NCBI GenBank assembly: GCA_035771165.1
Contig: JAWNZC010000408.1
Location: 3,224,001-3,288,000, forward strand
From: Paragorgia papillata
Taxonomy: Eukaryota; Cnidaria; Anthozoa; Scleralcyonacea; Coralliidae
Reading direction: 5' to 3'
DNA: 64,000 nucleotides
Shown here: positions 31,380-41,203 of the stretch, piece after piece
How positions within the stretch are numbered: position 1 is the stretch's first letter
How the letters are laid out: each line of letters begins with the position of its first letter
Made by a program: the position numbers and the translations under genes
The notes under the pieces: model-generated
The model's input: the letters and a program-made list of their open reading frames with translations, nothing else
The model's database searches: none
Told to the model about the DNA's origin: nothing

Positions 31380-32010
31380 GCTGCACGAAAAATAACAATA
31401 GACGCCTGCAGGCGCTCCCCTTCCCCGATCACCCGGTGCCGGCTATATGCAGGCTATTCCATGCTATATGCGGTGATCATCAAGCCATGACGTGTTGCTT
31501 TCCTCCCTTTTCTTATTCTTTCTTCTCTCCGCCAGACGAGTTGGCCGAGCGGGGGTTGAGTACGAGAAAATTATTGAATCCTTGATTCGGCTTGTTTTTG
31601 GAGCAACAAGAGGCAAGAGCAAGGACACTACTAAACTATACGGTAATTTATATATAATATGTATGTGTGTATGGATGGATGTATATACTGTTTAAAACAA
31701 AAAATACATGTTAGAGCTCCCTGTGTCCGAGATGAGAAAGACTTGATCAGACATCAAGAAAGCAAAGAAAGAAAGCATTTGGCATGCACGCATCAGTTTC
31801 GCAAACCCTGATGGGATGACGTAATGATTGCCATTTCGAAACATCGACAAAAAAAACGGAGCCCGAGTAATAAGACAGTAGGAGGGATATGGAACTATTA
31901 TTTAACAATTATATGTTCATCAAAGGCGAGGTTATTATTCACCGTTTTTCAATGAGCCTGAGGCGAATAATTCGGTTTTAGTATAAACACATATTTTCGC
32001 TTAATTCACC
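31380..32010. other. Spacer between the two duplicated segments
   Basis: Begins with repeat ends (GACGCCTGCAGGCG at 31402) and carries a candidate exon at 31536-31642. It ends with an inverted TTACTCGGGCT-type repeat at 31800-31880 and a TTCACCTTACAACTAAGCTT stretch at 32004 shared with 27562. Confidence 0.5.
31536..31642 (+). CDS. Candidate internal exon (107 nt), plus strand
   Basis: A strong pyrimidine tract (TTCTTTCTTCTCTCCGCCAG) precedes an open segment ending ACG|GTAATT. The only open frame reads RVGRAGVEYEKIIESLIRLV, then FGATRGKSKDTTKLYG. It has a plausible amphipathic helix followed by a basic stretch, and is GC-richer than its surroundings. Product not recognised. It may be an exon of the element whose GCCTGCAGGCG end lies at 31402. 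Confidence 0.35.
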
Positions 32011-32034
32011 TTACAACTAAGCTTTGGATCTTTG

Positions 32035-34117
32035 TCATCCAAAATCATTGTTCTATGTTTAGTGTTCAAGTTCATGGAAATTTGTGCAACTTCACGGTAT
32101 TGTATTTTCTGTATAATGAAGCAGTTATCCAATAGCAACGATCGAGTTTAATTAGTGTGGTCCTTCATCGTCACGTGTTGTGCATGGTGCTCCGTCGTCA
32201 CGTGTTCATAGAATTTACTCCCATATAAGGAGCTCCATTGTCTCTCGACATGACCATTACTTCAAGTTGAAAGACAATAGAGCTTCCAAACCATATGTTC
32301 TAATAACTATGCAGAAACTTACTGGTATACGTACTATATACGCTCTCGTCAACTATTACCTCATAGAAATTTTGAGCTCATAATCTAAAGAGTGACGTAC
32401 TTTTTTCTTTACACGCTTTGATGTTATATAATTGTACATCTCAAATCATTAATAATTCACGAGGAAAACACAAAGGAAATCAGTACCGTGTCTGTGGTTT
32501 GGATATCGGAGAAAGAATTTACATAAATTAAGAAAACTTTCACCTTGATTTTCTCTTAAAATACTGATTTGTTTGAGATGCTATGTCAAACACTCGGAGG
32601 AGTGTTTCATCAGGAAATTCAAACACCTCGAAGTTTGTTCAAAAACCTGGGCTTCGCCTCGGTTTTCAACAAACGTCTCGGTGTTTGGGTATCCTGATGA
32701 AACATGCCTCCTTCCTCGTGTATAATATATTACATATATTACAGTACACACATGCCCATGGGTACAAATAAAGCCTATTGATAACTATTACGGTTTTTGG
32801 CGTTAAATAAATTCTCTCATTTACGGAGTATATTCGCAGGAATACTTTCTTTTAATTCACAAGAAAGTTTTAAGTCTTTCTATAGACCTTTTGCACACGT
32901 CAAAATGGTGGATCTGGAGGACAACTTCAAAGTTCCGATGTTTAACAATTTGAAAGCAAATAATTAATAAAAATTAAATTGTTTATGAGCATTCATGATC
33001 CTCCGCCAAGCTAAGGGAATAAGTGCAAGTGATCTATAGTCAAGACCTACGTTTGATTAGAGACAGTATAATCATCAGAAGTAAATGAAGTTTAGTTAAC
33101 TAGTGAAGTGAACTAGTAAAGTGAAGTGAACTAGTAAAGTGAAGTGAAGTGAAATGAAGTAATGTAAAATGAAGTGAGGCCACAGAAATCTAATAAAACA
33201 GCGATTGAAAATCAAATTTCTGACTCGAGTCAGCAACTCATAACTAAGAAATAGTTAAGTTTAATTAAAAATTGCATCAATAACAAATTAACAATATAGT
33301 AGTTACCTTCCAAGTATAGCCTGTATGGTGAGAAGTGGGTTCATCACTGTAGTTCTGCAATATGAAAAAAAAAATTAATTAGTAAACCTAACTATAAGAA
33401 CAACCGTTTGGTTGAACAACCGAAACATCTCAACAATTCTATAAAATATACCGAGTACGCTATATCACAGTTCTTAAAATATGGTCTATCCATCCAGCCG
33501 TTCGTTCGTCCGTCTAATGACAAAATCGCGAAAAGTCGCGTTGTCAAATAGCTGAGCGATGATGATACTTTAACTTTATTAACTTTGCAAAGAGGCGAAG
33601 TTACCCTCTCTCACTTAAATGCATGAACGGTCAAAAGAAATGACTTAAATGTAAAGGAGACCTTGACCATCTCAAATCATTTGCTCGAGATTGAGTTGAA
33701 TTTATGTGGTGAGTGGACATATGCGACAAATAATGCGGGTGGCTTTTATGCTCTCAAGTAAATTAAATGTTTTTAAATGAGAACAACATAAGTGTACAAG
33801 AGAAAATTAGAAAACACATCGAAGGTCTTATGTTTGATACAACGAAGCAAAATGTTGAAGATTGTGGTCAAAAAAGTGTTTTGTGCGAAGACGATGATCT
33901 ATAACGGACACGATGTTAACGGGATCTCTAGTCGTTATCAAAAAAGTTCTTAAAGGGTTAGGATATGGAAAAGAAATGGATAGAAATGTGATAAATATTC
34001 TGGTCCTAACCAAAGTACGATGAAAGACACTGGTGATTTAATTCAGGAGTGGAGATTTTCGTGTGATCTACTCTAGAGGAGAACAAAATATGAGATTGGA
34101 GTAGCTATAATCCTTAG
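32035..34117. repeat. Segmental tandem duplication, copy B (2.1 kb)
   Basis: Same order and orientation as copy A: partial CATAGTTA element, empty MITE site, palindrome (32590-32712), (GAAGT)n tract (33108-33178, longer and with CTAGTAAAGTGAA units), candidate exon (33307-33354) and the broken counterpart of the short plus-strand frame. Ends at AGCTATAATCCTTAG. Confidence 0.9.
33307..33354 (-). CDS. Candidate cassette exon, copy B (48 nt)
   Basis: Minus strand: a T-rich tract, CATATTGCAG, 48 nt, then GAAG|GTAACT. The frame reads NYSDEPTSHHTGYTWK. Compared with the copy A exon the first codons and the final Lys are alike (N/S-Y-S-D/E .. K). The middle is replaced and two codons longer. Flanking introns are far more alike than the exons. 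Either this is a rapidly diverging pair of alternative exons or the splice signals are coincidental. Confidence 0.45.
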
Positions 34118-34714
34118 GCCGCGAATATAGTTACTGCATTGAGATACTCTAAAATTATTTTAACATTAAATGCGTCGTCTCTGAAATAACCAATCATCAT
34201 CAACGTCAAACAATTTCTACGGCGCATTTACGCTGAGGTTTCTGCATGATTTGTCTTAAGAAAATTATTCAAATACGTTAACATATAACAACCGGTTCAT
34301 GGTTATACACGCTAGTCCTGAGTATTTACTAATGAATTTGCAGAAGAGACTGAAGAGTAGTCTGCGTGCCATGCAGAGCTTCCGCTTACCAAGGAAAATT
34401 TACGCGGGAACGGCGTGTTGGCGAGCTGGAACAACTGATTTTAATTTGGGCTCAATTTTTGAGATTTCCTTGTGTAACATACTTGGCTTTATTTAAAATA
34501 ACTGCCCGCGAGATTACCTCATAATGTTACTTCGCCTAACATCTAACTTAACCCTAACAAAAAACCCCAGTCAGAAAATGTTTGTTAATTGTTTATTTTA
34601 TTGCTGATTATTCGTGCCGTACACCCAGGACGTCTTAATTCAGAGCTACAAGCCTACTAGCCTGCGTAGCAGGCGTTCTGTTCTGGGGGAACGGGTTGAG
34701 AGGGGCAGGAGTTG
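34118..34714. other. Non-coding stretch before the DIRS relic
   Basis: Contains an inverted copy of 7590-7665 (TTATTCGTGCCGTACACCCA at 34612) and a CTAGCCTGCGTAGCAGGCG repeat end at 34657-34677. That repeat end abuts the DIRS sequence and may have replaced its reverse transcriptase. Confidence 0.5.
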
Positions 34715-35117
34715 AAATCAGACAGAGCTCCACGTGGCGAGAATTGCAGTGTGTTACTGAATTATGCCTTGCATGCAGAGTTTCAAAACTATGTTAAGTT
34801 CACACACTGTGAAGTGGTTCACTGATAATCAAAGTGTGCATGCCATTATTGAAGCAAGTAAGATGAAATTGCATTTGCACAAGCTGCGCATTAGACATTT
34901 TTTACTGCGCAAAACAGAACAACATACGCTTGAATGGATACCCAGCACTCAGAACGAAAAAGCGGATTACCGATTAGTAATTATAAGGTCGTTGACTATA
35001 TGAGATATGATTGGCGTGTAAAAGATGTTTATTTTAACTTGGGATCTGCCCGCTGGGGTTCGTGCACAATTGATTGCTTCGCGTGTTGCGAAAACAAAAA
35101 GACTCCAAGGTTTTATT
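34715..35117 (+). pseudogene. DIRS RNase H and start of next domain
   Basis: SSTWRELQCV, then a frameshift to SFKTMLSSHTVKWFTDNQSV with the RNase H Asp, LHKLRIRHFLL, LEWIPSTQNEKADY with the final Asp. Another frameshift follows to VVDYMRYDWRVKDVYFNL and RWGSCTIDCFACCENKKTPR, the usual region after DIRS RNase H. It is interrupted at 35118. Confidence 0.8.
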
Positions 35118-35488
35118 CAGGGGCGTAGGAAGCTTGATAAACTTAGGGGGGCCGACTCCGACGAGGCGCCACCATGGTTGGGGCCGAGCGGGAAAATTTT
35201 GAAAATTTGGAGTCTCTAGATCGTCGGAAATGGCATTTTCAGAGTCTTCTCTACCTCTTTCGTTAGGCCCTTTCATTAATTCTTTCATTATGATTTGTGA
35301 GTCTATGCTATCCGTGAGTCAGGATGCATTATTATTATTAATTGGCCGATCAGCGCAATATTTCGCTGCATTTTTTTTAAAATTCAATTATATTTTTTTT
35401 GGGGGGGGGCGAAAGCTATTCTGCCCCCCCCCTTATAAAATATTGGGGGGCCGCGGCCCCCCCGGCCCACCTGCTTCCTACACCCCTG
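35118..35488. mobile_element. 371-bp hAT-type non-autonomous element
   Basis: Terminal inverted repeats CAGGGGCGTAGGAAGC and complement of CAGGGGTGTAGGAAGC, flanked by an 8-bp duplication GTTTTATT (35110-35117 and 35489-35496). It sits inside the DIRS relic. It contains poly-T and poly-G runs and no transposase. A similar end, CAGTGGCGTAGGAAG, lies alone at about 62938. Confidence 0.9.
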
Positions 35489-35496
35489 GTTTTATT

Positions 35497-35792
35497 CAAA
35501 AATTTTCAGTCCCGGATATAGGTGGAGACGCTTTTGCCTTTAATTGGCGTGGGGAATTCTGTTGGTTATTAGTTCCTCCTGTATCGTTGATTAGCAGAGT
35601 TATTTTGCATGTGTGTATTACAAAGTGTCGTGCAGTGTTGGTCGTACCTGTTTGGCATTCTGCCATTTTTTTGCTTTTCTGATTAATATTGACGGAACTT
35701 TTCGGTCTCTTATAGTTGATTCTGTGACTGTTAAAATCGGGAAGGACGTGTTTGAGCACGGTGCAACAGTAGATTATCCGCGTTCTGATAGC
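35497..35792 (+). pseudogene. DIRS methyltransferase-like region, continuation
   Basis: After the insertion the frame reads VPDIGGDAFAFNWRGEFCWL, LVPPVSLISRVI and VLVVPVWHSAIF. This is the pattern (DAF..W.....W..PP..L) of the segment between RNase H and recombinase in DIRS elements. A frameshift near 35680 leads to DGTFRSLIVDSVTV and DYPRSDS, ending at a donor-like AGC|GTAAGG at 35793. Confidence 0.7.
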
Positions 35793-35925
35793 GTAAGGAT
35801 TACCTAAGCCCAAAATATGGCGGTTGCCGGCATGCTTCCGGAAATTAATGTTCTGATCTACCCATCACTTTTATCTTATAATTGGGTAGCCTGTGAACCT
35901 GCTAACATGTCTTGTATTTTTACAG
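35793..35925 (+). other. Possible intron inside the DIRS element
   Basis: GTAAGG at the start and TTGTATTTTTACAG at the end. Joining the flanks keeps an open frame from SDS to TKMGLAMVTSLRDPELQ. It would bring the recombinase reading frame next to the upstream one. Evidence is only the splice motifs. Confidence 0.35.
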
Positions 35926-36950
35926 GGTACCAAAATGGGGTTGGCCATGGTCACTAGTTTGCGTGATCCGGAGTTGCAAAGACTTGCCACCATGCAACAT
36001 TCCGTTTAGAGTTGTCCAAGCTAGGGCACCAAGTACTGTAGATAGATATTCTCGGGAGTCGGGCCTTTACTGCGAGTTCAAGAGTTGGGCTTCAAAATAC
36101 GATAAGATAGTTAGTCTACCAACAACTGCGAACGCCAAAGCGAGGCGCCATATTCCAAACTGGAATCAGCGTTTTATGGTATAATTTGGGTATACATATA
36201 GTGATACTATGTATGGGTGATACTATATGTATGGTTTACGTAGTCCGTGTGCGTCTGCATGTCTTGTGGAGAACAAACTGGAAGCCGGAAAATTACGGAC
36301 ACTCGCTAAACCAATAACCAAGAAAGAACCAGTCACTTTTGAGATGATAATAAAAATCTGCGAAAAGTACGCTGGTTCAAATGCGAGTCTTTCGGAACTT
36401 CGTTTGGCATGCAGCTCTGTGTGTGACAGCTTTCTATGCGTTTCTTAGGTTTAATGAAATCGCAGGTTTACGGTACGGTGTTAATTGTGACGTTAAGTTC
36501 TGTTCCAAAGAGGAAACAAATTTTGTGGAACTTTACGTTGTGCAAAGCAAGACTGATATCTACAGAGATGGTGCTAAAGTCCTGTTGGTACAAACAGATG
36601 AGATTACTTGTCCTTTCAATATTCTACTTATAGATATGTTCAGACAGCAAAATTGGATTTGGGCTCTAAGGAGTCTCTGTTTTGTAAATTACATTATGTT
36701 AAATCGACTAGAAGTTACAGAGTGCGTTCAGGTGGCTTGTCCTATATATATCAGAACTATAGAGATAGTTCTTAAAGCTTTTGTATCTTTAGGTTATGAA
36801 AAAGAAAAGTTTGGTCTGCATAGTCTAAGGAGTGGAGGTACTACAGCAGCAGCGAATGCAGGAGTTTAATAACGATCGACTACTAAAACGGCATGGACGA
36901 TGGAAAACTGACAGTGCTAAAGATGGTTATCGTAGTTTACATAAAAAATA
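35926..36950 (+). pseudogene. DIRS tyrosine recombinase, frameshifted
   Basis: N-terminal DNA-binding part: SLRDPELQRLATM, VVQARAPSTVDRYSRE, FKSWASKYDKIVSLP. A tandem GTGATACTAT insertion near 36190-36230 breaks it. It continues with TLAKPITKKEPVTFEMI and CVTAFYAFLRFNEIAGLR (first catalytic Arg), the conserved FGLHSLRSGGTTAAANAGV (H-x-x-R), a 2-base slip with TAA at 36868, then LLKRHGRWKTDSAKDGY with the His and the nucleophilic Tyr, and stop near 36950. All catalytic residues remain visible, but the frame does not. Confidence 0.85.
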
Positions 36951-36997
36951 AAATTACTTGTTAATTAATTCCACGTAAGACATTGCTTTCTTTATCG

Positions 36998-37402
36998 TCG
37001 AAGCGGGCAAATAAAGAGATGCCCACCTCCTAACACTATATGTACTGGTTAAATTGTGTTAATGCAGTTTAGCTAGAAAATGCTTTATACTCGTCACAAG
37101 GTGTGTAGTATGTATAAATGATGTATAAATGTATTTTCTAGCGTTACGGATCAGAATGTACACAGAGACAGCAGAGTGTATTGTGTGACAAGTCCCTAGG
37201 GTAATCACTAGGTTGTATATAAGGAAGTAAAATAGAAGTTGTGCCATTCGAGGCATTCTCTCCCTGTACGCTTGTACAAAACGTTTATCAAATTTGAAAA
37301 TTGGTTAAAGAAGAATTATGGTTATTGCGTATGTATGTCCGACAACATGGCAAATAAAGAAATGCCCACCTCCGAACACTATTGTACTGGTTATTTTGTT
37401 AT
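36998..37402 (+). repeat. 3' direct repeats of the DIRS-like element
   Basis: GGGCAAATAAAGAGATGCCC .. CTGGTTAAATTGTG (36998-37060) recurs as TGGCAAATAAAGAAATGCCC .. CTGGTTATTTTGTT (37345-37402). Between them is a TATA-like GTTGTATATAAGG at 37212. The layout resembles the split direct repeats of some tyrosine-recombinase retroelements. Confidence 0.6.
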
Positions 37403-37419
37403 TATCCCTCGGTCCAATA

Positions 37420-37525
37420 AATATTTTCCGTCGGTCCAATAAACGGACCTCGGCCTTTGGCCTCGGGCCGTTTTTTGGACCTCGGGAAAATATTTTTCTA
37501 TACGGACCTCCCAGCCGGTAAATAT
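37420..37525. repeat. Palindromic repeat (CCTCGGCCTTTGGCCTCGGG)
   Basis: CGGTCCAATAAACGGACCTC and the complement region GGGCCGTTTTTTGGACCTCG pair around GGCCTTTGGCC. Flanking AATATTTTCCGTC and GGGAAAATATTTTTC extend the pairing. Confidence 0.7.
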
Positions 37526-37534
37526 ATATATTTA

Positions 37535-37772
37535 TACAATACCCTGGTTGCTATATATGCGTGTTTTCATTGGTTGTTGCCCATGATCATGATCTATTAG
37601 AGGACAGACACTTGGATCACGTCAGCTGACTTGCTTTTTTCCTTGTTCATGCCCAAAATTCGACAAGAGTTTTGGTAAAAAACCTTTTAAATTTTTGTAT
37701 TGTATAAAACAAATAGATTCCATTTTTTTATTGTCTGTTCAGTTATAGATGCACAGAAGACGTAACAACGTA
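37535..37772. mobile_element. Palindromic MITE-type element, copy 2 (truncated)
   Basis: Matches 5740-5985 (ATACAATACCCTGGTTGCTA .. GATGCACAGAAGA) and stops at the centre of that palindrome; the right arm is missing. Confidence 0.75.
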
Positions 37773-38404
37773 GTAAGTGAGCATCATATTTTTTTATTAA
37801 ATGCGACAGAACTTCCAGTCTTTTAGTCTTGGACATCTAAACCTGGCATTTTAATAGGCTGATAAACAAACCAATGAACCGGTGTCAAAAGAGCTTCGCG
37901 CGCAGATCTCTGGTGATTAGCTCTTAACCAATCACGTTGCACCGTTCTCACTGTGATTTCAAAACAAACAAGATGTCCACAGTAGCCCGAGTAATAACGT
38001 TTGCTGTTACGTTTTATTGCAGCAGAAAAAAATATTCTGTATTCCGCCAAACTGAGAGTCTGAGACGTCACAACTTTGCAAATTATATGGCATACGCCAA
38101 TGCGCAGTGACAGAGAGCGAGGTTACGCTGCCGATGACTGGAACTTCATGATCACGCCGGATATCTCCGGCGTATTCTACATGGAATCCACCCTGGATTA
38201 GAACAAGAGGCATGATTATTTAATATTTGTATATTATTAAATTATGTGTATATCATATCCTGTCAAAACCCTTGCCATATCACGTCAAGCGATAAGTTAT
38301 AGTAACTTGTAGTTCTCAATTTTATAATTAATAATATAGAAGAAATGTGTAAATATTCTGTCTATTGTTATTAATATTACATTTTTGAACTTTCCAGGGC
38401 AAAT

Positions 38405-38440
38405 TTGGGTGGAGTGGGCAACCTTGGGTGGAGTGGGCAA
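38405..38440. repeat. Two-unit tandem repeat TTGGGTGGAGTGGGCAA
   Basis: Two perfect 17-bp copies separated by CC. Confidence 0.85.
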
Positions 38441-38554
38441 GGGGGGTGTCACATTGGCCACAGACTGCATAGAGTTGCCTGTGGAGTAGGCTGTTTTTGT
38501 CCTGCTATGATTTGAGCCATTGAGGCAGCACTTTACTTGCGATAGTAATTTCTA

Positions 38555-38609
<55 letters not shown>

Positions 38610-38613
38610 ATAT
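38555..38613. repeat. (AT)n microsatellite
   Basis: Nearly 30 AT units with one phase slip. The Tyr-Ile repeat frame on the minus strand is an artefact of it. Confidence 0.95.
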
Positions 38614-38644
38614 CCTGTAAGTATTTCAATGAGCAACATTCTCG

Positions 38645-38965
38645 TCCCCAATCTCGTTCCCAGAGCCCACGTTCCCCACCCGGGAAACGAGAGACTCTGG
38701 GTGTCTGGGACAGGACCTGTCCATGATGCAACGAGGGCCCGCGGAGGAGGCAGGGCACGGCCCGCGTGAGAAGTCTGGGAACGAGATTGCGCATTGGTTG
38801 GAAGCGGCCAATCTCGTTCCCAGAACCCACGTTCCTCACCTGGGAAACGAGAGACTCTGGGATAATCCGTTTCACATCGATATTTCATTGGCTGATGAAC
38901 ACCGTGAACTCTATATAACTCTTCTTCCGGATAACAAGAATCCTGTGATGGCGTGAACGGATTAT
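38645..38965. mobile_element. AATCTCGTTCCCAGA-ended elements, two adjacent
   Basis: First: AATCTCGTTCCCAGAGCC at 38648 to the complement ending AGAAGTCTGGGAACGAGATT near 38790. Second: AATCTCGTTCCCAGAACCCA at 38810 with GACTCTGGGATAATCCG and the complement CGGATTATCCCAGAGC near 38955. The ends resemble those of the Mutator-like family at 15664 and 45486 (CAACCTCGTTCCCAGG). No coding capacity. Confidence 0.6.
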
Positions 38966-39059
38966 CCCAGAGCCTTCAGAGCCTCTCGCATTGAACTCTA
39001 AATAAACTGGAACGCTAACTCCATAAGACAGGCCCTATGATTGGGTGAAGTCAAACTTC

Positions 39060-39420
39060 CGGCCGCTGGGGGTCAGCCACTGCACGTCAACAGAAGCTAT
39101 GAAGTGCACAATGAAAAACTGAAAACTCGCTGGAAAAAACAACCATTTTTTAGACCTAAAGTTTCTTATAGATGATAACGAAGAAGCTAGTATGTATTGG
39201 GCTTATTGGCCTTGTACCTGAACAATTTCTACCCACGAAAATGGATTGAACGACGAAATATCTGCCGAATAAAAGCAAAATTCGAGTCCGAAACTCGTAC
39301 GGAAAATGCAGGTTTTTCTTATTTTTCTTTGTTATCTCAAACGTTTGAAGGTTGTCATGCCAAGAATTAGTAATAAGATAATGCTAAATTATAGCTTTAA
39401 CTCAAGTTTCAGTTGTGGAA
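39060..39420. repeat. Diverged relative of the 0.8-kb element
   Basis: Shares spaced blocks with the complement of 40140-40600: TTCCGGCCGCTG, AAATATCTGCCGAA-AAAAGCAAA, TCAAGTTTCAGTTGTGGAAA. Weaker match, so an older copy. Confidence 0.45.
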
Positions 39421-39894
39421 ATGCTAAATCTGACATTTTTCGATACGAAGAGTAATTCCAGAGCTGTAATAACACACGGTAAAGTGCATTTTGTTTGTTT
39501 TTTTCCTACTGAAAATTGAGAAATTTAAAACCCAACTGTTTTTATAAACAACCTCTTCATTTCAAACCTGGGTTTCATATGTATTTTCTTTATATTTATC
39601 CAAACCAATGGCAATTTTGGTTGCGTATTGTTGACTTTCATTTGAGAGCTTATATTTTTACTGTTTTCCTGTCAGTGTTCACCTATCTACGGTATATTGG
39701 AATTTGATTTAAGCCTAAAAGTGGTTAACAAGTTTAGTTTTTCTTTGATTTCAAGGTGTTTTTGCAAACCATTTCACCAAATTCAGCTTCATTTTCTCTC
39801 GGTTATACAGTAAAAGGGACTGGGGTTGACGTGCATGGCGGCCCCCATGTCCGCCATTTTTGGCTTCAAAACGTGCAAGCGAGTTATCGTTCCA

Positions 39895-40705
39895 CTGGTA
39901 AGGCTGCCTCCTCCACAGGCCCTATTGCATCATGGACAGGTCACACACGCCGAATTTAGGGCCTGCAAGATCCTGTAAAAAATTTGGCAAAACTTGGCAC
40001 GGAATTAATTTGCATAATTAACTACCATTGTTAATAGCCATGGCTATATCCGAAGATTTTGAAGGACATTGAAGACTTATGACATACGAATCCTAGCTTT
40101 AAAATGCAGGAATTGTTGAAGAAAGCAATTACGGTTGAACTTTGTCAACTTTCGGCCGGAATAATCAACGAAAGTACACTTTAGTCTACCCAGAGACTCT
40201 TTGGTTTATACTTTTTCGGTTTCCACAATTCCACAACAACTGAAACTTGAATTACGCTACACTATAGCCTACAATTTAACAAAATTAAATCTCATTAACT
40301 CTTGGTCAGTTGACAGTCTTCGATAGCTAAATAAACCAAAAAACAATACGAAAAACCTGTTACTTTCCTGACCGTCGAATTTGCTTTTGTTCGGCAGATA
40401 TTTCCCCCCCCCCCCCCCCCCCCTTCAATTCCTTTTTGTCGCTAAAAATATTATTGGCAGAAGGTCGGTAATTCTAAAACATACTGGTTTCTTCATTGTC
40501 ATGATCTGTAAGAAAGTTTAGACCGAATTTCCTGGTGGGTCACAGTGTTTAAAGAATTTGGACGTACGTTTGTCGAACAGCGGCCGGAAAAAATTTGTTT
40601 ACAGGATCTGGCAGGCCCTCTAAACAGTGTGACCTGTCCATGATGCAATAGGGCCTGCGGAGGAGGCAGGTGGGTAAGGGGAACGTGGGCTCTGGGAACG
40701 AGATT
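39895..40705. mobile_element. 0.8-kb inverted-repeat element, copy 1
   Basis: Begins GCTGCCTCCTCCACAGGCCC with TATTGCATCATGGACAGGTC and ends with the complement GACCTGTCCATGATGCAATA, GGAGGAGGCAGG. A GGGCTCTGGGAACGAGATT end lies at 40688. It matches the complement of 46845-47690 along nearly its full length. Includes a poly-C run at about 40403-40424. No coding frame found. Confidence 0.8.
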
Positions 40706-41089
40706 TGGCACTCAGTTTGGATTTGGCACCCATGCACTGTGTTTGACGATCATCGTCTTTAACACAGAATAAAGATCACAGAATAAAGAATAACCGAAAA
40801 GGTGCTCTCGAGTCGGACTTCTGGTTGTCCTAAATTTATTCTGTGTCTTTACTGCGATTTCCAGTTGAGTTTGGAACGGCTAAAGTTTTGCCGTGTGCTT
40901 AGTCTGGATCATGGTCTGGACCCTCGTTCCTTGCCTGACTATGCTTGATCGAGGAAATTTTAAAGAATTTACATCCTACTGTATTTTAAGGAAATTCAAG
41001 GAAATTTTAAGATCAAACCAAGAAGATTTGGGAGTCATATTGTCATATTTTGTGGAAACAATGGTCTGTAGAATATGCTGTAGTACTGA

Positions 41090-41203
41090 AGACTTCGTTT
41101 GCGAAGAAATGCAGCAGACAGTCGTCTTCACTCGGAGTCCTTTATACACTTGGCTAGTGGTTTTCACCGATTAACATGTCCAGAGGTTCGTACTTTATAC
41201 AAG
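41090..41203 (+). CDS. Weak candidate exon ending at a strong donor
   Basis: An open segment after TGA 41087 reads LHSESFIHLASGFHRL, TCPEVRTLYK, then AAG|GTAAGA. Its phase (complete codon) matches the candidate terminal exon at 43851. The 5' boundary is not defined. A separate 93-codon frame (40893-41174) overlaps in another phase and has no family features. Low certainty. Confidence 0.22.

Larger units (their letters stand above)
34715..37402 (+). mobile_element. DIRS-like tyrosine-recombinase retroelement, 5'-truncated
   Basis: Holds, in order, RNase H (34715-35000), a methyltransferase-like region (35000-35800, interrupted by a hAT-type insertion) and a tyrosine recombinase (35926-36950). 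A direct repeat follows at 36998-37060 and 37345-37402 (AAATAAAGAAATGCCCACCT type). RNase H of the VKWFTDNQ kind plus a tyrosine recombinase in place of a DDE integrase is specific to the DIRS/Ngaro order. No reverse transcriptase remains. Several frameshifts show it is dead. Confidence 0.85.

Noticed and set aside
38552..38888. Three overlapping minus-strand frames of 60-107 codons
   Set aside because: They run through the (AT)n tract and inverted-repeat element ends; no protein features.
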